From assembly GCF_000166775.1 (NCBI RefSeq), contig NC_014720.1, positions 124,001 to 188,000 on the forward strand: a DNA stretch of 64,000 bases. Direction: 5' to 3'. The position numbers and the translations under genes were made by a program. Of this stretch, positions 47,241-56,455 are shown piece after piece; position 1 is the first letter of the stretch, and every line of letters starts with the position of its first letter. Origin of the DNA: Caldicellulosiruptor kronotskyensis 2002 (lineage in GTDB: Bacteria > Bacillota > Thermoanaerobacteria > Caldicellulosiruptorales > Caldicellulosiruptoraceae). The notes beneath the pieces were generated by a model. That model saw only the letters and a list, made by a program, of their open reading frames with translations, did no database searches and had not been told where the DNA came from.

Positions 47241-50200
47241 ATGAGCAAATCCAGAGTAGCTAAATATTCGAAAAGATTTCTGATTTTTATATATATTATT
47301 TGCTTGATAAACTTGGTTCTCCCACTAAATTACCTAAGAGCAAATGCTGAAACGTCGTATTTAATCTCTGTAAATAGACCTTGCTATGCTTCATCTGTCA
47401 ACGGAAGTGATACTCCTGAGCGAGCAACTGATGGTGATTTAGGAACATATTGGCAGGCTGCGTGGAACATCGATAATCAATGGATTGATGTAGATATTGG
47501 TAAAACAGCACAGATAAACAAGATAGTATTTAAGTGGCAAAGTGAATTAAGTTATGCTAAAAGATACAAAATTCAAGTTTCAGATGATGAAATTAACTGG
47601 CAAACGGTATATGTTAATGAAAATGGGACTGGTGGAGTACAAGTAACAGGACAAAACGGAATGGTGTATTATGAAGAGGAAATAACCATAAGTGCTACTG
47701 GACGCTACGTACGTATGTTTGCTGAAAAATCGGCATCGGGCTATGGAGTTGCACTCCGCGAGTTTGAGGTATATGGTTATGGTGGAGTGGTTTCACCTCC
47801 GACACAGGCAGTCAATCTTGCCTTAGGTAAATCATGCAGTGCATCATCCACAGCGACACCATGGTGGGCTCAACCCGGACAGTTAGATCCAAATAAAGCT
47901 GTTGATGGAGATAAATCAACATATTGGCAGTCAAAAGAAGGCAATGATCAATGGTTTCAAGTAGATCTTGGAAATATATATACTATCGGCAAGGTGAATA
48001 TTATATGGGGTGAAGGAGAATTTGGGCGAATATATGACATCCAGGTATCCACAGATGGAATTAATTGGGAGACTGTATACAGACAAATATACGGAAATGG
48101 TGATCCTGAAAGCATTCCAGTCTATGCGGTTTGTAGGTATGTGAGAATGAAAGGAATAGCTATGGGAAGAGGCGGCGGATATTCGATTAAAGAGTTTGAA
48201 GTATATCAGTATGTACCAGGAGATCCACAAATAAGGCATCAAATTCCTTCATTACCATCTAAACAGATAGTAAGTGTTGGTAAAGGAAGCTATTTAATAG
48301 ACGATGTAAATTGTGCTCAGCCGAGATATCCAAAATATGTAACAAAAAATATTAAAACACCCATCCCGTCAAATGACTGGTGGACTTCTGTGATATACAA
48401 GCGATTGAGTGATGGGATGCCAGCTTTGCCTTTGGTATATTGGTATTTTGATAACGGTTTAGGGTTTTACTATGCAAGCGATTTGTTTACTGCACCGAAT
48501 AATGGGGGAATGGATACAAAGTGCAGAAATATGGATCTATTCGTAAATACATCAAGCATTATTGGTACCCCTTCGGCGAAGTTAGATGGCTACGGGGATT
48601 GGTCAGTTACTGTTGTGTTCAGTGATGACGATACCCCAAAAATGAGATCAACGCTTGTTAAAGGTTCTCCATACGTTTACAATACATTCACTGATCCAAA
48701 TTCAGTTGAAGTGTGGAGCCCGTCTCTGGTTTGCATATTCGATGAGAATGGCAATCCTATTCTTACAAACGATGGAGATTCAATAACAACTGATCATATA
48801 GGCGTTGAAGTTACAAATGTAAATACAGCTCCGGAGCCTAAGACGCTTGTAAGGTCTTATGGAATATTTGCACCTCCAGGAACTGTATTTACAAGAGTTG
48901 GTAGCAAAATAAAGATAAAATTAGGAAGTGGAGAAAACTATTTAGTAATTGGCCTTTTACCTGAGAGAAAGAATTTAAACTATTTATATCAACATGCATA
49001 TGCGTTTGTTATCGACACAACTGTTAGTTATAGATTTGATCAGAGCACATCTACAGTGTATACAACATTTACTGACAAAGTTGTTCTAAAAAGACAAGGA
49101 TTCTCATCACAAACTCTTATGGCACTGTTTCCTACACAATGGAAATATACAAATGCATCATTTGCCCCTGTAACATATAATTCTGCACGAGGTTTAATGA
49201 AGGTTATTGAAGGAAATTCATTTACAACTCAGCTAAAATTTTACGGTATAACGCCCTCATTTGGCGAGCCCATTGAATCAAATACCTACAGTAGAGAAAA
49301 AATGAAAGAATATCTGAATGCATTTAAAGAAAGCGTAAGCAGAGATTATTGGGTTGCAGATCCTTATTGGCAAGGGAAAAAGACTCATCCGTTAGCAATG
49401 GGAATATTAATAGCTGAGCAAATTGGAGATTATGAAACAAGAGATTTATTTATAAGCATATTGAGAAAAATTCTTATAAATTGGCTTACTTATGATGGCA
49501 ATGACGATTATCCATACTACACATATTATTCTTCTAGCTGGGGCACTCTAAACGGCGATGGTGGAGATCATGGAATGGCAATAAATCTTTCTGACCATCA
49601 CTTCTTATGGGGCTACTTTATATTTCCGGCAGCAGTGCTAGCCTCCTATGATAAAAATTTTGTAAGAGATTACGGTGGTATGATTGAACATATGATTCGT
49701 GATTGTATGAATCCATCGAAAACAGATTCTATGTATCCGTATATGAGGAATTTTGATCCATACGAAAGCCATTCATGGGCAGGGGGTTATGGCGATAATC
49801 AAAGTGGAAACAATCAGGAGTCTACGTCAGAGGCGACATTTGCATGGGCTGGTCTTTATTTATGGGGATTAGTAACAGGAAATGACACGTACAGAGATGC
49901 TGGAATTTGGGGATTTACCTCTGAGGTAAATGCGATTGAGCAATATTGGTTTAACTATGACCAAGATAACTGGGCTGAGGATTATGCATCTGGTGCAGTT
50001 GGAATACTTTGGGGAACTGCTTACACAAATGGGACATACTTCTCAGCAAATCCATGTTGTATTTATGGTATTCATTGGTTACCCGTTACTCCAGTATTGA
50101 CTTACTTAGGATATAAACCAGAAATAGCTGCAAGAATTTACTCAATGTTCAGAAACGATCTCGAGAAATATGTAGCAAATAACCCAAATGATCCAGAAGG

Positions 50201-52160
50201 ATGGTTCCATATTACGTGGGCTTATCAGTCATTATTTGATCCGGAAGGAGTAATGAATAAGTGGGATGATTCAAAGTTGCCGGATGATGAAAGATTTAAT
50301 ACTTATTGGTTTGTACAAAATATGAGTGCGAAAGGTTATCGTTCAACTGAAATATGGTCTAATAATTGGACTTGCTATCAAGTATTCAAAAAAGATGGCA
50401 AATATAGTGCTGTAGTTTGGAACCCCCTGGATTCAGTTCAATACGTAGAGTTTTGTAATAAAGATGGTGTAGTAGGCTCAGTATATGTGCCACCACATGT
50501 GACGGTTGTTGTCAATCCTTTGGTTCACAATGGTATGGCTCAAGTAACAATTCCACCAGCACCTGCACCCGATCCTGCTCCACATGCTGTTCCAGGGTTA
50601 ATTGAGGCTGAGGACTATTATACAAACTTTAGTTGTAGTAAGGTTCCGTGTTCTGAAGGAGGATATGCTATTGGATATATTGATAATGGTGATAAGCTGG
50701 TATATGAGGTAAATGTCGAAGAGGAAGGAGACTATACTGTTCAATATAGAATAATTAATCGAAGTTCAAACCCGGGAGTAATCTTTTTAAAATCAGATCT
50801 TGCTATTGATCAGATTTTGGCAATGACAGAAGTACCCATTAGTAACGATTGGACGACAATTGCTTCAGATGTTCATCTTAAAGCTGGCACCCAAAAAATT
50901 ATCCTGTATTTCAATAAAGGAGGATTTGACTTAAATTGGATTAAATTTACTAAAAAAGCATTATCCCAAAACTTAGCATTGAACAAAGCAGTGACAGCAT
51001 CATCTACGCAGGCTGGGTTGGATGTAAAGAGTGCAGTAGATGGGAATGTAAACACCAGATGGGGGTCAGACTGGTCAGACCCGCAGTGGATAAGTGTGGA
51101 TTTAGGGAGTGTATACAGTGTAAGCAAGGTAGTACTCAGATGGGAGACGGCATATGGTAAGTCGTACAAGATCCAGGTATCGACGGACGGGATGAACTGG
51201 ACGGATGTGTATTCGACCACAGCAGGAGATGGAGGAGTGGACGAGATAGTATTCAGTCCAGTGAATGCGAGATATGTGAGGATGTATGGGACAGAGAGAG
51301 GGACAGGTTGGGGTTATTCACTATGGGAGTTTGAGGTGTATGGTGGAGCAGCAGTTCAGGATACGACAGGCGGAGGTAATTTAGCATTGAACAAAGCAGT
51401 GACAGCATCATCTACGCAGGCTGGGTTGGATGTAAAGAGTGCAGTAGATGGGAATGTAAACACCAGATGGGGGTCAGACTGGTCAGACCCGCAGTGGATA
51501 AGTGTGGATTTAGGGAGTGTATACAGTGTAAGCAAGGTAGTACTCAGATGGGAGACGGCATATGGTAAGTCGTACAAGATCCAGGTATCGACAGACGGGA
51601 TGAACTGGACGGATGTATATTCGACCACAGCAGGAGATGGAGGAGTGGACGAGATAGTATTCAGTCCAGTGAATGCGAGATATGTAAGGATGTATGGGAC
51701 AGAGAGAGGAACAGGTTGGGGTTATTCACTATGGGAGTTTGAGGTATATGGTGGAGCAGCAGTTCAGGATACGACAAGCGGAGGTAATTTAGCATTGAAC
51801 AAAGCAGTGACAGCATCATCTACGCAGGCTGGGTTGGATGTAAAGAGTGCAGTAGATGGGAATGTAAACACCAGATGGGGGTCGGACTGGTCAGACCCGC
51901 AGTGGATAAGTGTGGATTTAGGGAGTGTATACAGTGTAAGCAAGGTGGTACTGAGATGGGAGACGGCATATGGTAAGTCGTACAAGATCCAGGTATCGAC
52001 GGACGGGATGAACTGGACGGATGTATATTCGACCACAGCAGGAGATGGAGGAGTGGACGAGATAGTATTCAGTCCAGTGAATGCGAGATATGTAAGGATG
52101 TATGGGACAGAGAGAGGAACAGGCTGGGGTTATTCGCTGTGGGAGTTTGAGGTGTATTAA
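47241..52160 (+). CDS. Secreted GH81 endo-beta-1,3-glucanase with CBM6 and five CBM32 domains
   Basis: The 1639-residue protein has a signal peptide (about 1-36), two divergent CBM32 domains (40-183, 190-325) and GH81 (about 330-1096). The expected acid Asp785 lies in LSDHHFLWGYF. The E-x3-E pair Glu860/Glu864 lies in NQESTSEA, as in characterised GH81 enzymes. A CBM6-like domain (1118-1240; IEAEDY start, DLNWIKF end) is followed by three almost identical CBM32 repeats (1244-1639). The last repeat stops right after EFEVY. It has no SLH domain. GH81 enzymes cut long beta-1,3-glucan chains such as those in yeast and fungal walls. It follows the GH55 gene by 144 bp on the same strand. Confidence 0.92.
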   Translation: MSKSRVAKYSKRFLIFIYIICLINLVLPLNYLRANAETSYLISVNRPCYASSVNGSDTPERATDGDLGTYWQAAWNIDNQWIDVDIGKTAQINKIVFKWQSELSYAKRYKIQVSDDEINWQTVYVNENGTGGVQVTGQNGMVYYEEEITISATGRYVRMFAEKSASGYGVALREFEVYGYGGVVSPPTQAVNLALGKSCSASSTATPWWAQPGQLDPNKAVDGDKSTYWQSKEGNDQWFQVDLGNIYTIGKVNIIWGEGEFGRIYDIQVSTDGINWETVYRQIYGNGDPESIPVYAVCRYVRMKGIAMGRGGGYSIKEFEVYQYVPGDPQIRHQIPSLPSKQIVSVGKGSYLIDDVNCAQPRYPKYVTKNIKTPIPSNDWWTSVIYKRLSDGMPALPLVYWYFDNGLGFYYASDLFTAPNNGGMDTKCRNMDLFVNTSSIIGTPSAKLDGYGDWSVTVVFSDDDTPKMRSTLVKGSPYVYNTFTDPNSVEVWSPSLVCIFDENGNPILTNDGDSITTDHIGVEVTNVNTAPEPKTLVRSYGIFAPPGTVFTRVGSKIKIKLGSGENYLVIGLLPERKNLNYLYQHAYAFVIDTTVSYRFDQSTSTVYTTFTDKVVLKRQGFSSQTLMALFPTQWKYTNASFAPVTYNSARGLMKVIEGNSFTTQLKFYGITPSFGEPIESNTYSREKMKEYLNAFKESVSRDYWVADPYWQGKKTHPLAMGILIAEQIGDYETRDLFISILRKILINWLTYDGNDDYPYYTYYSSSWGTLNGDGGDHGMAINLSDHHFLWGYFIFPAAVLASYDKNFVRDYGGMIEHMIRDCMNPSKTDSMYPYMRNFDPYESHSWAGGYGDNQSGNNQESTSEATFAWAGLYLWGLVTGNDTYRDAGIWGFTSEVNAIEQYWFNYDQDNWAEDYASGAVGILWGTAYTNGTYFSANPCCIYGIHWLPVTPVLTYLGYKPEIAARIYSMFRNDLEKYVANNPNDPEGWFHITWAYQSLFDPEGVMNKWDDSKLPDDERFNTYWFVQNMSAKGYRSTEIWSNNWTCYQVFKKDGKYSAVVWNPLDSVQYVEFCNKDGVVGSVYVPPHVTVVVNPLVHNGMAQVTIPPAPAPDPAPHAVPGLIEAEDYYTNFSCSKVPCSEGGYAIGYIDNGDKLVYEVNVEEEGDYTVQYRIINRSSNPGVIFLKSDLAIDQILAMTEVPISNDWTTIASDVHLKAGTQKIILYFNKGGFDLNWIKFTKKALSQNLALNKAVTASSTQAGLDVKSAVDGNVNTRWGSDWSDPQWISVDLGSVYSVSKVVLRWETAYGKSYKIQVSTDGMNWTDVYSTTAGDGGVDEIVFSPVNARYVRMYGTERGTGWGYSLWEFEVYGGAAVQDTTGGGNLALNKAVTASSTQAGLDVKSAVDGNVNTRWGSDWSDPQWISVDLGSVYSVSKVVLRWETAYGKSYKIQVSTDGMNWTDVYSTTAGDGGVDEIVFSPVNARYVRMYGTERGTGWGYSLWEFEVYGGAAVQDTTSGGNLALNKAVTASSTQAGLDVKSAVDGNVNTRWGSDWSDPQWISVDLGSVYSVSKVVLRWETAYGKSYKIQVSTDGMNWTDVYSTTAGDGGVDEIVFSPVNARYVRMYGTERGTGWGYSLWEFEVY
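50973..51380 (+). repeat. CBM32-coding 408-bp repeat, copy C
   Basis: The first of three tandem units in the GH81 gene is almost identical to copies A and B, 7.5 kb upstream. Position 50973 is exactly 7500 bp after copy A. Confidence 0.9.
51381..51788 (+). repeat. CBM32-coding 408-bp repeat, copy D
   Basis: The middle unit starts 408 bp after copy C. Only scattered single-base differences are visible from copies C and E. Confidence 0.9.
51789..52157 (+). repeat. CBM32-coding repeat, copy E
   Basis: The last unit starts 408 bp after copy D and lacks the linker, because TAA follows directly after the EFEVY codons. Confidence 0.9.
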
Positions 52161-52453
52161 GGATAAATAATGCTGGCTTAATAAACAGACAAAAGTCTGA
52201 GCATATAATGGCAAAATTAATTTCAAATTTAACAGTGTAAGCTGAATACAATGCAGTCCCGACAGAATCAGCAATTACATTTAAATGGCATTAATTGATT
52301 TTTTAGCGGGACACTTTTTACCGGGTGTCCCGTGCCTATTTTTCAACAAAATTGAGACCTTTTCTAAAATTCAGTGTATTTACTTATAAGATACTATTAA
52401 AGTAGAATGAAATATGTAAAAGCTATCTAAAAACAAAGGGAGGCAGATTAAAA
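52161..52453. other. Intergenic region after the GH81 gene
   Basis: The 293-bp stretch has no gene. It holds a weak CAGAC-AAAA-GTCTG hairpin (52186-52199), the terminator at 52306-52346 and then AT-rich DNA leading to GGGAGG before the GH30 start. A GATACTAT at about 52390-52397 could be a -10 box, but I see no firm -35. Confidence 0.5.
52306..52346 (+). terminator. Rho-independent terminator ending the beta-1,3-glucanase run
   Basis: An 8-bp GC-rich stem (52307-52314 with 52325-52332, extended by a G-T pair) has a 10-nt loop and is followed by TGCCTATTTTTC. Confidence 0.75.
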
Positions 52454-53794
52454 ATGTTCAAGAAAATTACATGTTACATAACGGCAAAGGATTGCAGCAT
52501 TCCCCTGCAGCAAGTAGACAATATAAAAGAGTGTGAGAAAATAGAAAAGGAGTCTGTTATAACAATTGAGCCATCCACTACATTTCAAGAGGTATTAGGT
52601 TTTGGTGGGGCACTTACAGAGGCTGCCGCGGTAAATATACTGTCACTTTTGCCACACCAGCAAGAAGAGATTTTAAGAGGGTACTTTGACCCAAAAGAGG
52701 GGCTTGGCTATAAGCTTTGTAGAATTCACATGAACAGCTGTGATTTTTGTGTTGATAGCTACAGCTGTGATGATGTTGAAGGTGATACCGATCTAAAACA
52801 TTTTAACATTGAAAGAGACAAAAAGATGGTAATTCCTCTTTTAAAAAGAATAAAGGAATATTGTCAAGATCTCAAAATTCTCGTTTCACCTTGGAGTCCG
52901 CCTGCATGGATGAAGACAAACGGTGATATGTGCCATGGTGGAAAGCTAAAGGATGAGTATAAAAAAACATGGGCAAAGTTTTTCTGCAAATTCATAAAAG
53001 CATATAAAGAAGAAGGAATTGAGATATGGGCTGTGACAGTTCAAAATGAGCCGATGGCAACTCAAGTGTGGGAGTCGTGCATATACACAGCTGAAGAAGA
53101 AAGAGATTTTGTGAAGGATTACTTAGGACCAACTCTTGAAGAAGAAGGGCTGTCCCATATAAAAATACTTATATGGGACCACAACAAAGATATCATATAT
53201 GACAGGGTAAAAACAATTTTGAGTGACAAAGAAGCTGCTAAGTATGTATGGGGAGTTGCATTCCACTGGTATGGAGGAGACCATTTTGACCAGCTCAAAA
53301 AAATAAAAGAAGAGTTTCCTGATGTCAATTTGGTGTTTACCGAAGGTTGTCAGGAAGGTGGAGTAAAGCTTGGTTCTTGGGAGCTTGGTGAAAGGTATGC
53401 TCATGAGATAATTGGTGATTTTAACAGCTACACGATTGGATTTATGGATTGGAATATTGTTCTTGACACAATGGGTGGACCTAATCATGTAGGGAACTTT
53501 TGCGACGCTCCGATAATAGTTGATAAAGACCAGAAAAAGATTCACTATCAAAATGCATATTATTATATAGGGCATTTTTCTAAATTCATAAGGCCGGGAG
53601 CTAAAGTAGTCAAAAGTAGCTGTAGTAGTTCAAAACTTGAAGTTTTGGCAGCGAAGAACCAGGACGATACTTTAGCAGTGGTTGTCTTTAATAAAAACCC
53701 AGAGGAAATAGAGTTTAGTATGGTTATTGGAGAGAAAATATTCTGTGGAAAGTCTCCAGCAAGGTCTATATTGACCATTGTTCTGGAAAAGTAA
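52454..53794 (+). CDS. GH30 beta-glucosidase/beta-1,6-glucanase-like enzyme, cytosolic
   Basis: The 446-residue retaining glycosidase is of the glucosylceramidase-like GH30 group. It is a TIM barrel with VLGFGGALTEAAA near the start, SPWSPPAWMKT, acid/base Glu199 in VQNEP and nucleophile Glu297 in VFTEGCQ, followed by a C-terminal beta-domain. It has no signal peptide. GH30 members include beta-1,6-glucanases, beta-glucosidases and beta-xylosidases. Next to the laminarinase genes, removal of beta-1,6-linked glucose from imported branched oligosaccharides is attractive but unproven. The ribosome-binding site is AAAGGGAGG. It is convergent with the AraC gene. Confidence 0.85.
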   Translation: MFKKITCYITAKDCSIPLQQVDNIKECEKIEKESVITIEPSTTFQEVLGFGGALTEAAAVNILSLLPHQQEEILRGYFDPKEGLGYKLCRIHMNSCDFCVDSYSCDDVEGDTDLKHFNIERDKKMVIPLLKRIKEYCQDLKILVSPWSPPAWMKTNGDMCHGGKLKDEYKKTWAKFFCKFIKAYKEEGIEIWAVTVQNEPMATQVWESCIYTAEEERDFVKDYLGPTLEEEGLSHIKILIWDHNKDIIYDRVKTILSDKEAAKYVWGVAFHWYGGDHFDQLKKIKEEFPDVNLVFTEGCQEGGVKLGSWELGERYAHEIIGDFNSYTIGFMDWNIVLDTMGGPNHVGNFCDAPIIVDKDQKKIHYQNAYYYIGHFSKFIRPGAKVVKSSCSSSKLEVLAAKNQDDTLAVVVFNKNPEEIEFSMVIGEKIFCGKSPARSILTIVLEK

Positions 53795-53809
53795 AATATA
53801 AATAAAATG

Positions 53810-53838
53810 GGTGGGCGAAAAAGCCCGCCTTTAATTTT
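53810..53838. terminator. Bidirectional terminator between GH30 (+) and AraC regulator (-)
   Basis: A 7-bp GC-rich stem (53810-53816 with 53823-53829) has loop GAAAAA. TTTAATTTT follows on the + strand and CCATTTTATTT on the minus strand, so it can serve both convergent genes. Confidence 0.8.
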
Positions 53839-56200
53839 GAGAGCTATAAAGAGTCCTGTACTTTGTTGGTGAAAGTCCCACCTTTTTCTTAAAGACATTT
53901 ATAAAACTGTTAGGGTATATGTATCCTACTTTTAAAGCAATTTCATTTACAGAATAGTTGGTTTGCGTGAGCAATAGCTTAGCTTTTTCTATTCTCAGGT
54001 GAGTAATATAATCGCTCAGGTTTTGACCAGTTTTTTCTTTAAACAATGATGATAAATACTGAGGAGTTATATTAAACTTTTCAGCAATCAAAGATAAAGA
54101 CAGGTTTGGGTCATTATACATCTCATCTATGTATGTCTTTACTTTTTCAACAAGAGTAAAACGGAAAGATAACTGATTATTCTTTACAAATTCTGCAAGA
54201 CTTATAAAATTGTCTTGAATCTTAAAAAACAAATCATCAAGCGTGAGTGTATTTGTTTTTGTTATGATTTCATTTTCAATGATTTTAAACAGCTCTGAAG
54301 AAGATTTATAGTTAATAAGCCTGCAAGCATTTTCGTAGAGAATATAAAGATTGACACATAAAAGCTTTGCTTGAATTATTGGAATGTTGTCAGACACAAA
54401 TATTTTAGAGTGGATATTTTTAAAGATTTCTTCCAAAGATGCTTTGTTACCGTTTAAGATACACTCAAGAATTCTATTTTCCATTTCAGGAGTGATAAAT
54501 GATAAAGTTTCATCCTTCAGCTGAGATAAGGCATCACTAAATTTATAGATTTTGACGTTACCTGATATAAACTTTAAACTCAAGGCCTTTTCTGCTTCTT
54601 CAAAGCAGGTATTGATGGCAGAAATTCCTTTTTTAATTGTGCTCACACCAATGGTAAGAAGAATTGCGAAGTTGCTTTGGATAAAGTTTTTGCCATATTC
54701 CAATCTACCCACGATAGAATCTACCGTGTCGTTATGGTCAACAATATTTAATATTATTCCCAACTTTTTTTCTCCTAAAATCACGTTGTAAACTTTGTTA
54801 TTCTGGCTTGTTAGCACCTCGTTTAAGATATTGAAAATTATAAAACGGACAAAGCTATAATCTGTAATATCTTTTTGAAGCTCAAAGTTCTGACAATCAT
54901 ATATCTCAACAAGTATTACCATAAATAAGTCTGAATCAAATTTTATCTGATATTTTTCAAACACTTCTTTTTCGGATATAGCTGAGGGGATATTGCCTAC
55001 CAACAAATGTTCTAAAAACCAGTTTTGCAAGGTAGGCAGAAATTCATTTATTTGTTTTCTCAAAAACTCTTCTTCTGCTACTAGTAAACTTGCAAGTTCT
55101 TTTAATTTTATCATTTCGCTTTTATCTTCAATGTTTTCTATACCCTCTGAATATGGATAGGACAATTTTTGTTTTTTAAACTTGGAAACCAGAATATTTT
55201 TGATTTCATCTACAGGTCTGTAGCTTTTTAAAGAAAGAAGCACAATTGTTGGTAGTCCTAAGATCAGTGAGAAGATAAAGTAAAGTAGCAGGTATATCTT
55301 CATATTATTTATAGGTTTAAAAAAAGACTGCGAAGATATTGCTATTATGTATTTCCACTGGTACATATCACTTTTGTAATACAAAATTATCTTATCTTTT
55401 TTAGTCTTCATCTCGGTTAGAGAATTTTCTGTGAAAGAGTTTTTAATAGTGTCTTTCAATAAAGAATCAATATTTTTGTCTGGAACATACTGGGTTAAAG
55501 TTGTATTGTCAGAGTTCAAAACATATATGTTACTGTTTTCATAAAGAACATTGCTTTTGATAAAATCATTTAACTTTTCTTCATCTAACAGGATAAATAA
55601 AGTTGCCTTCTTGTCCTGAAAAGTCCAATAGGGCAGTGAATGCAAGAAAAGTATTGTGCTTCTTGGTTGACCTCTAATTAGAAAACTCATGGGCATAAAA
55701 TACCTGTTATACGATTTATTCAAAAGATTTAGCCAATCTAAATAATCTGTATCTATTGGTCGAATTATGTAATCGTAATATAACTTACTTGATTCAAAAA
55801 AATTTGGGGTTATAATGATATTTTCAAAAGGTATGTAAATTCCAATTTCTAAGATGAATGGAGAAGTATAATAAAGCATAAGCTGCTGGGTAAAGTTGCG
55901 GATATCAAGTATGATGTCATTTTTAGAGGCAAGGAGATTGTGGTTTGATATTAAAGTCAAATAAAATGGACTTGCATTTATGCTTTCCTCTATTAGCTCT
56001 AAAGGTCTTAAGGTTACATCATTTATTTTTGAAGGCAGATTTGTCATGATTGCTTTGCTATATGATTTTAAGTTGTTTAAAGAAATGGAATATCCATTGT
56101 AATAAGCATATAACCCTGCTACAAATGGAATGAAAAACACCAAAAAATATGATAATAATAACTTTACCAAAAAATCTCTATTTTTTAGAAATTTGAGCAT
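53831..56200 (-). CDS. Membrane-bound AraC-family regulator (YtdP-like)
   Basis: This 789-residue one-component sensor/regulator has a TM helix (about 11-32), an extracellular sensor domain (about 35-295), a second TM (about 300-322), a long cytoplasmic middle region with GGDEF-like remnants as in YesN proteins, and a C-terminal AraC double HTH (about 690-787). It has no kinase or receiver domain, so the signal passes through the membrane directly. It is divergent from the LplA-like binding-protein gene by 255 bp, and probably activates that importer and the beta-glucuronidase when their sugar is outside the cell. Confidence 0.88.
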   Translation of the reverse strand: MLKFLKNRDFLVKLLLSYFLVFFIPFVAGLYAYYNGYSISLNNLKSYSKAIMTNLPSKINDVTLRPLELIEESINASPFYLTLISNHNLLASKNDIILDIRNFTQQLMLYYTSPFILEIGIYIPFENIIITPNFFESSKLYYDYIIRPIDTDYLDWLNLLNKSYNRYFMPMSFLIRGQPRSTILFLHSLPYWTFQDKKATLFILLDEEKLNDFIKSNVLYENSNIYVLNSDNTTLTQYVPDKNIDSLLKDTIKNSFTENSLTEMKTKKDKIILYYKSDMYQWKYIIAISSQSFFKPINNMKIYLLLYFIFSLILGLPTIVLLSLKSYRPVDEIKNILVSKFKKQKLSYPYSEGIENIEDKSEMIKLKELASLLVAEEEFLRKQINEFLPTLQNWFLEHLLVGNIPSAISEKEVFEKYQIKFDSDLFMVILVEIYDCQNFELQKDITDYSFVRFIIFNILNEVLTSQNNKVYNVILGEKKLGIILNIVDHNDTVDSIVGRLEYGKNFIQSNFAILLTIGVSTIKKGISAINTCFEEAEKALSLKFISGNVKIYKFSDALSQLKDETLSFITPEMENRILECILNGNKASLEEIFKNIHSKIFVSDNIPIIQAKLLCVNLYILYENACRLINYKSSSELFKIIENEIITKTNTLTLDDLFFKIQDNFISLAEFVKNNQLSFRFTLVEKVKTYIDEMYNDPNLSLSLIAEKFNITPQYLSSLFKEKTGQNLSDYITHLRIEKAKLLLTQTNYSVNEIALKVGYIYPNSFINVFKKKVGLSPTKYRTLYSSQN

Positions 56201-56455
56201 ATCTTTATAAGCCTCCTGTCTTTATAGAGTGAAAAACTCACACAAATCCTATCAACTACTATTTTAACTTACTGTCAATTCAATTAGAAGGGGAGCTTAA
56301 AAAGTAATAAGTCATATTAAATTTTCTTAACTGGTGAAAAAGCCTTTTTCTTAATAATGTTTAACCAAACTTAAAAATATGAAATTGACACGTTTTGAGG
56401 GACGGGTGTATGCTAAAAGCCGAAACACAAAATAAAAACAGGAGGGTTTGAAACC
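56201..56455. promoter_or_regulatory. Divergent promoter region of the LplA-like importer
   Basis: The 255-bp gap holds a good + strand promoter: TTGACA (56385-56390), an 18-nt spacer and TATGCT (56409-56414) preceded by TG. GGAGGG lies about 45 nt after it, before ATG 56456. GAGTG-AAAAA-CTC near 56227-56239 is a small inverted repeat by the AraC gene start. Confidence 0.6.

Noticed and set aside
43331-52036. Recurrent minus-strand open frames of about 90-130 codons at each CBM32 repeat
   Set aside because: They repeat with the 408-bp unit because the + strand coding sequence is repeated. They have no ribosome-binding sites and no recognisable protein features.
50973-52157. Tandem repeats as a possible CRISPR or satellite array
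   Set aside because: The units are 408 bp, entirely coding and in frame, with no short repeat-spacer pattern.
52186-52199. CAGAC-AAAA-GTCTG hairpin after the GH81 gene as a terminator
   Set aside because: The stem is only 5 bp with no T-run. A better terminator follows at 52306-52346.
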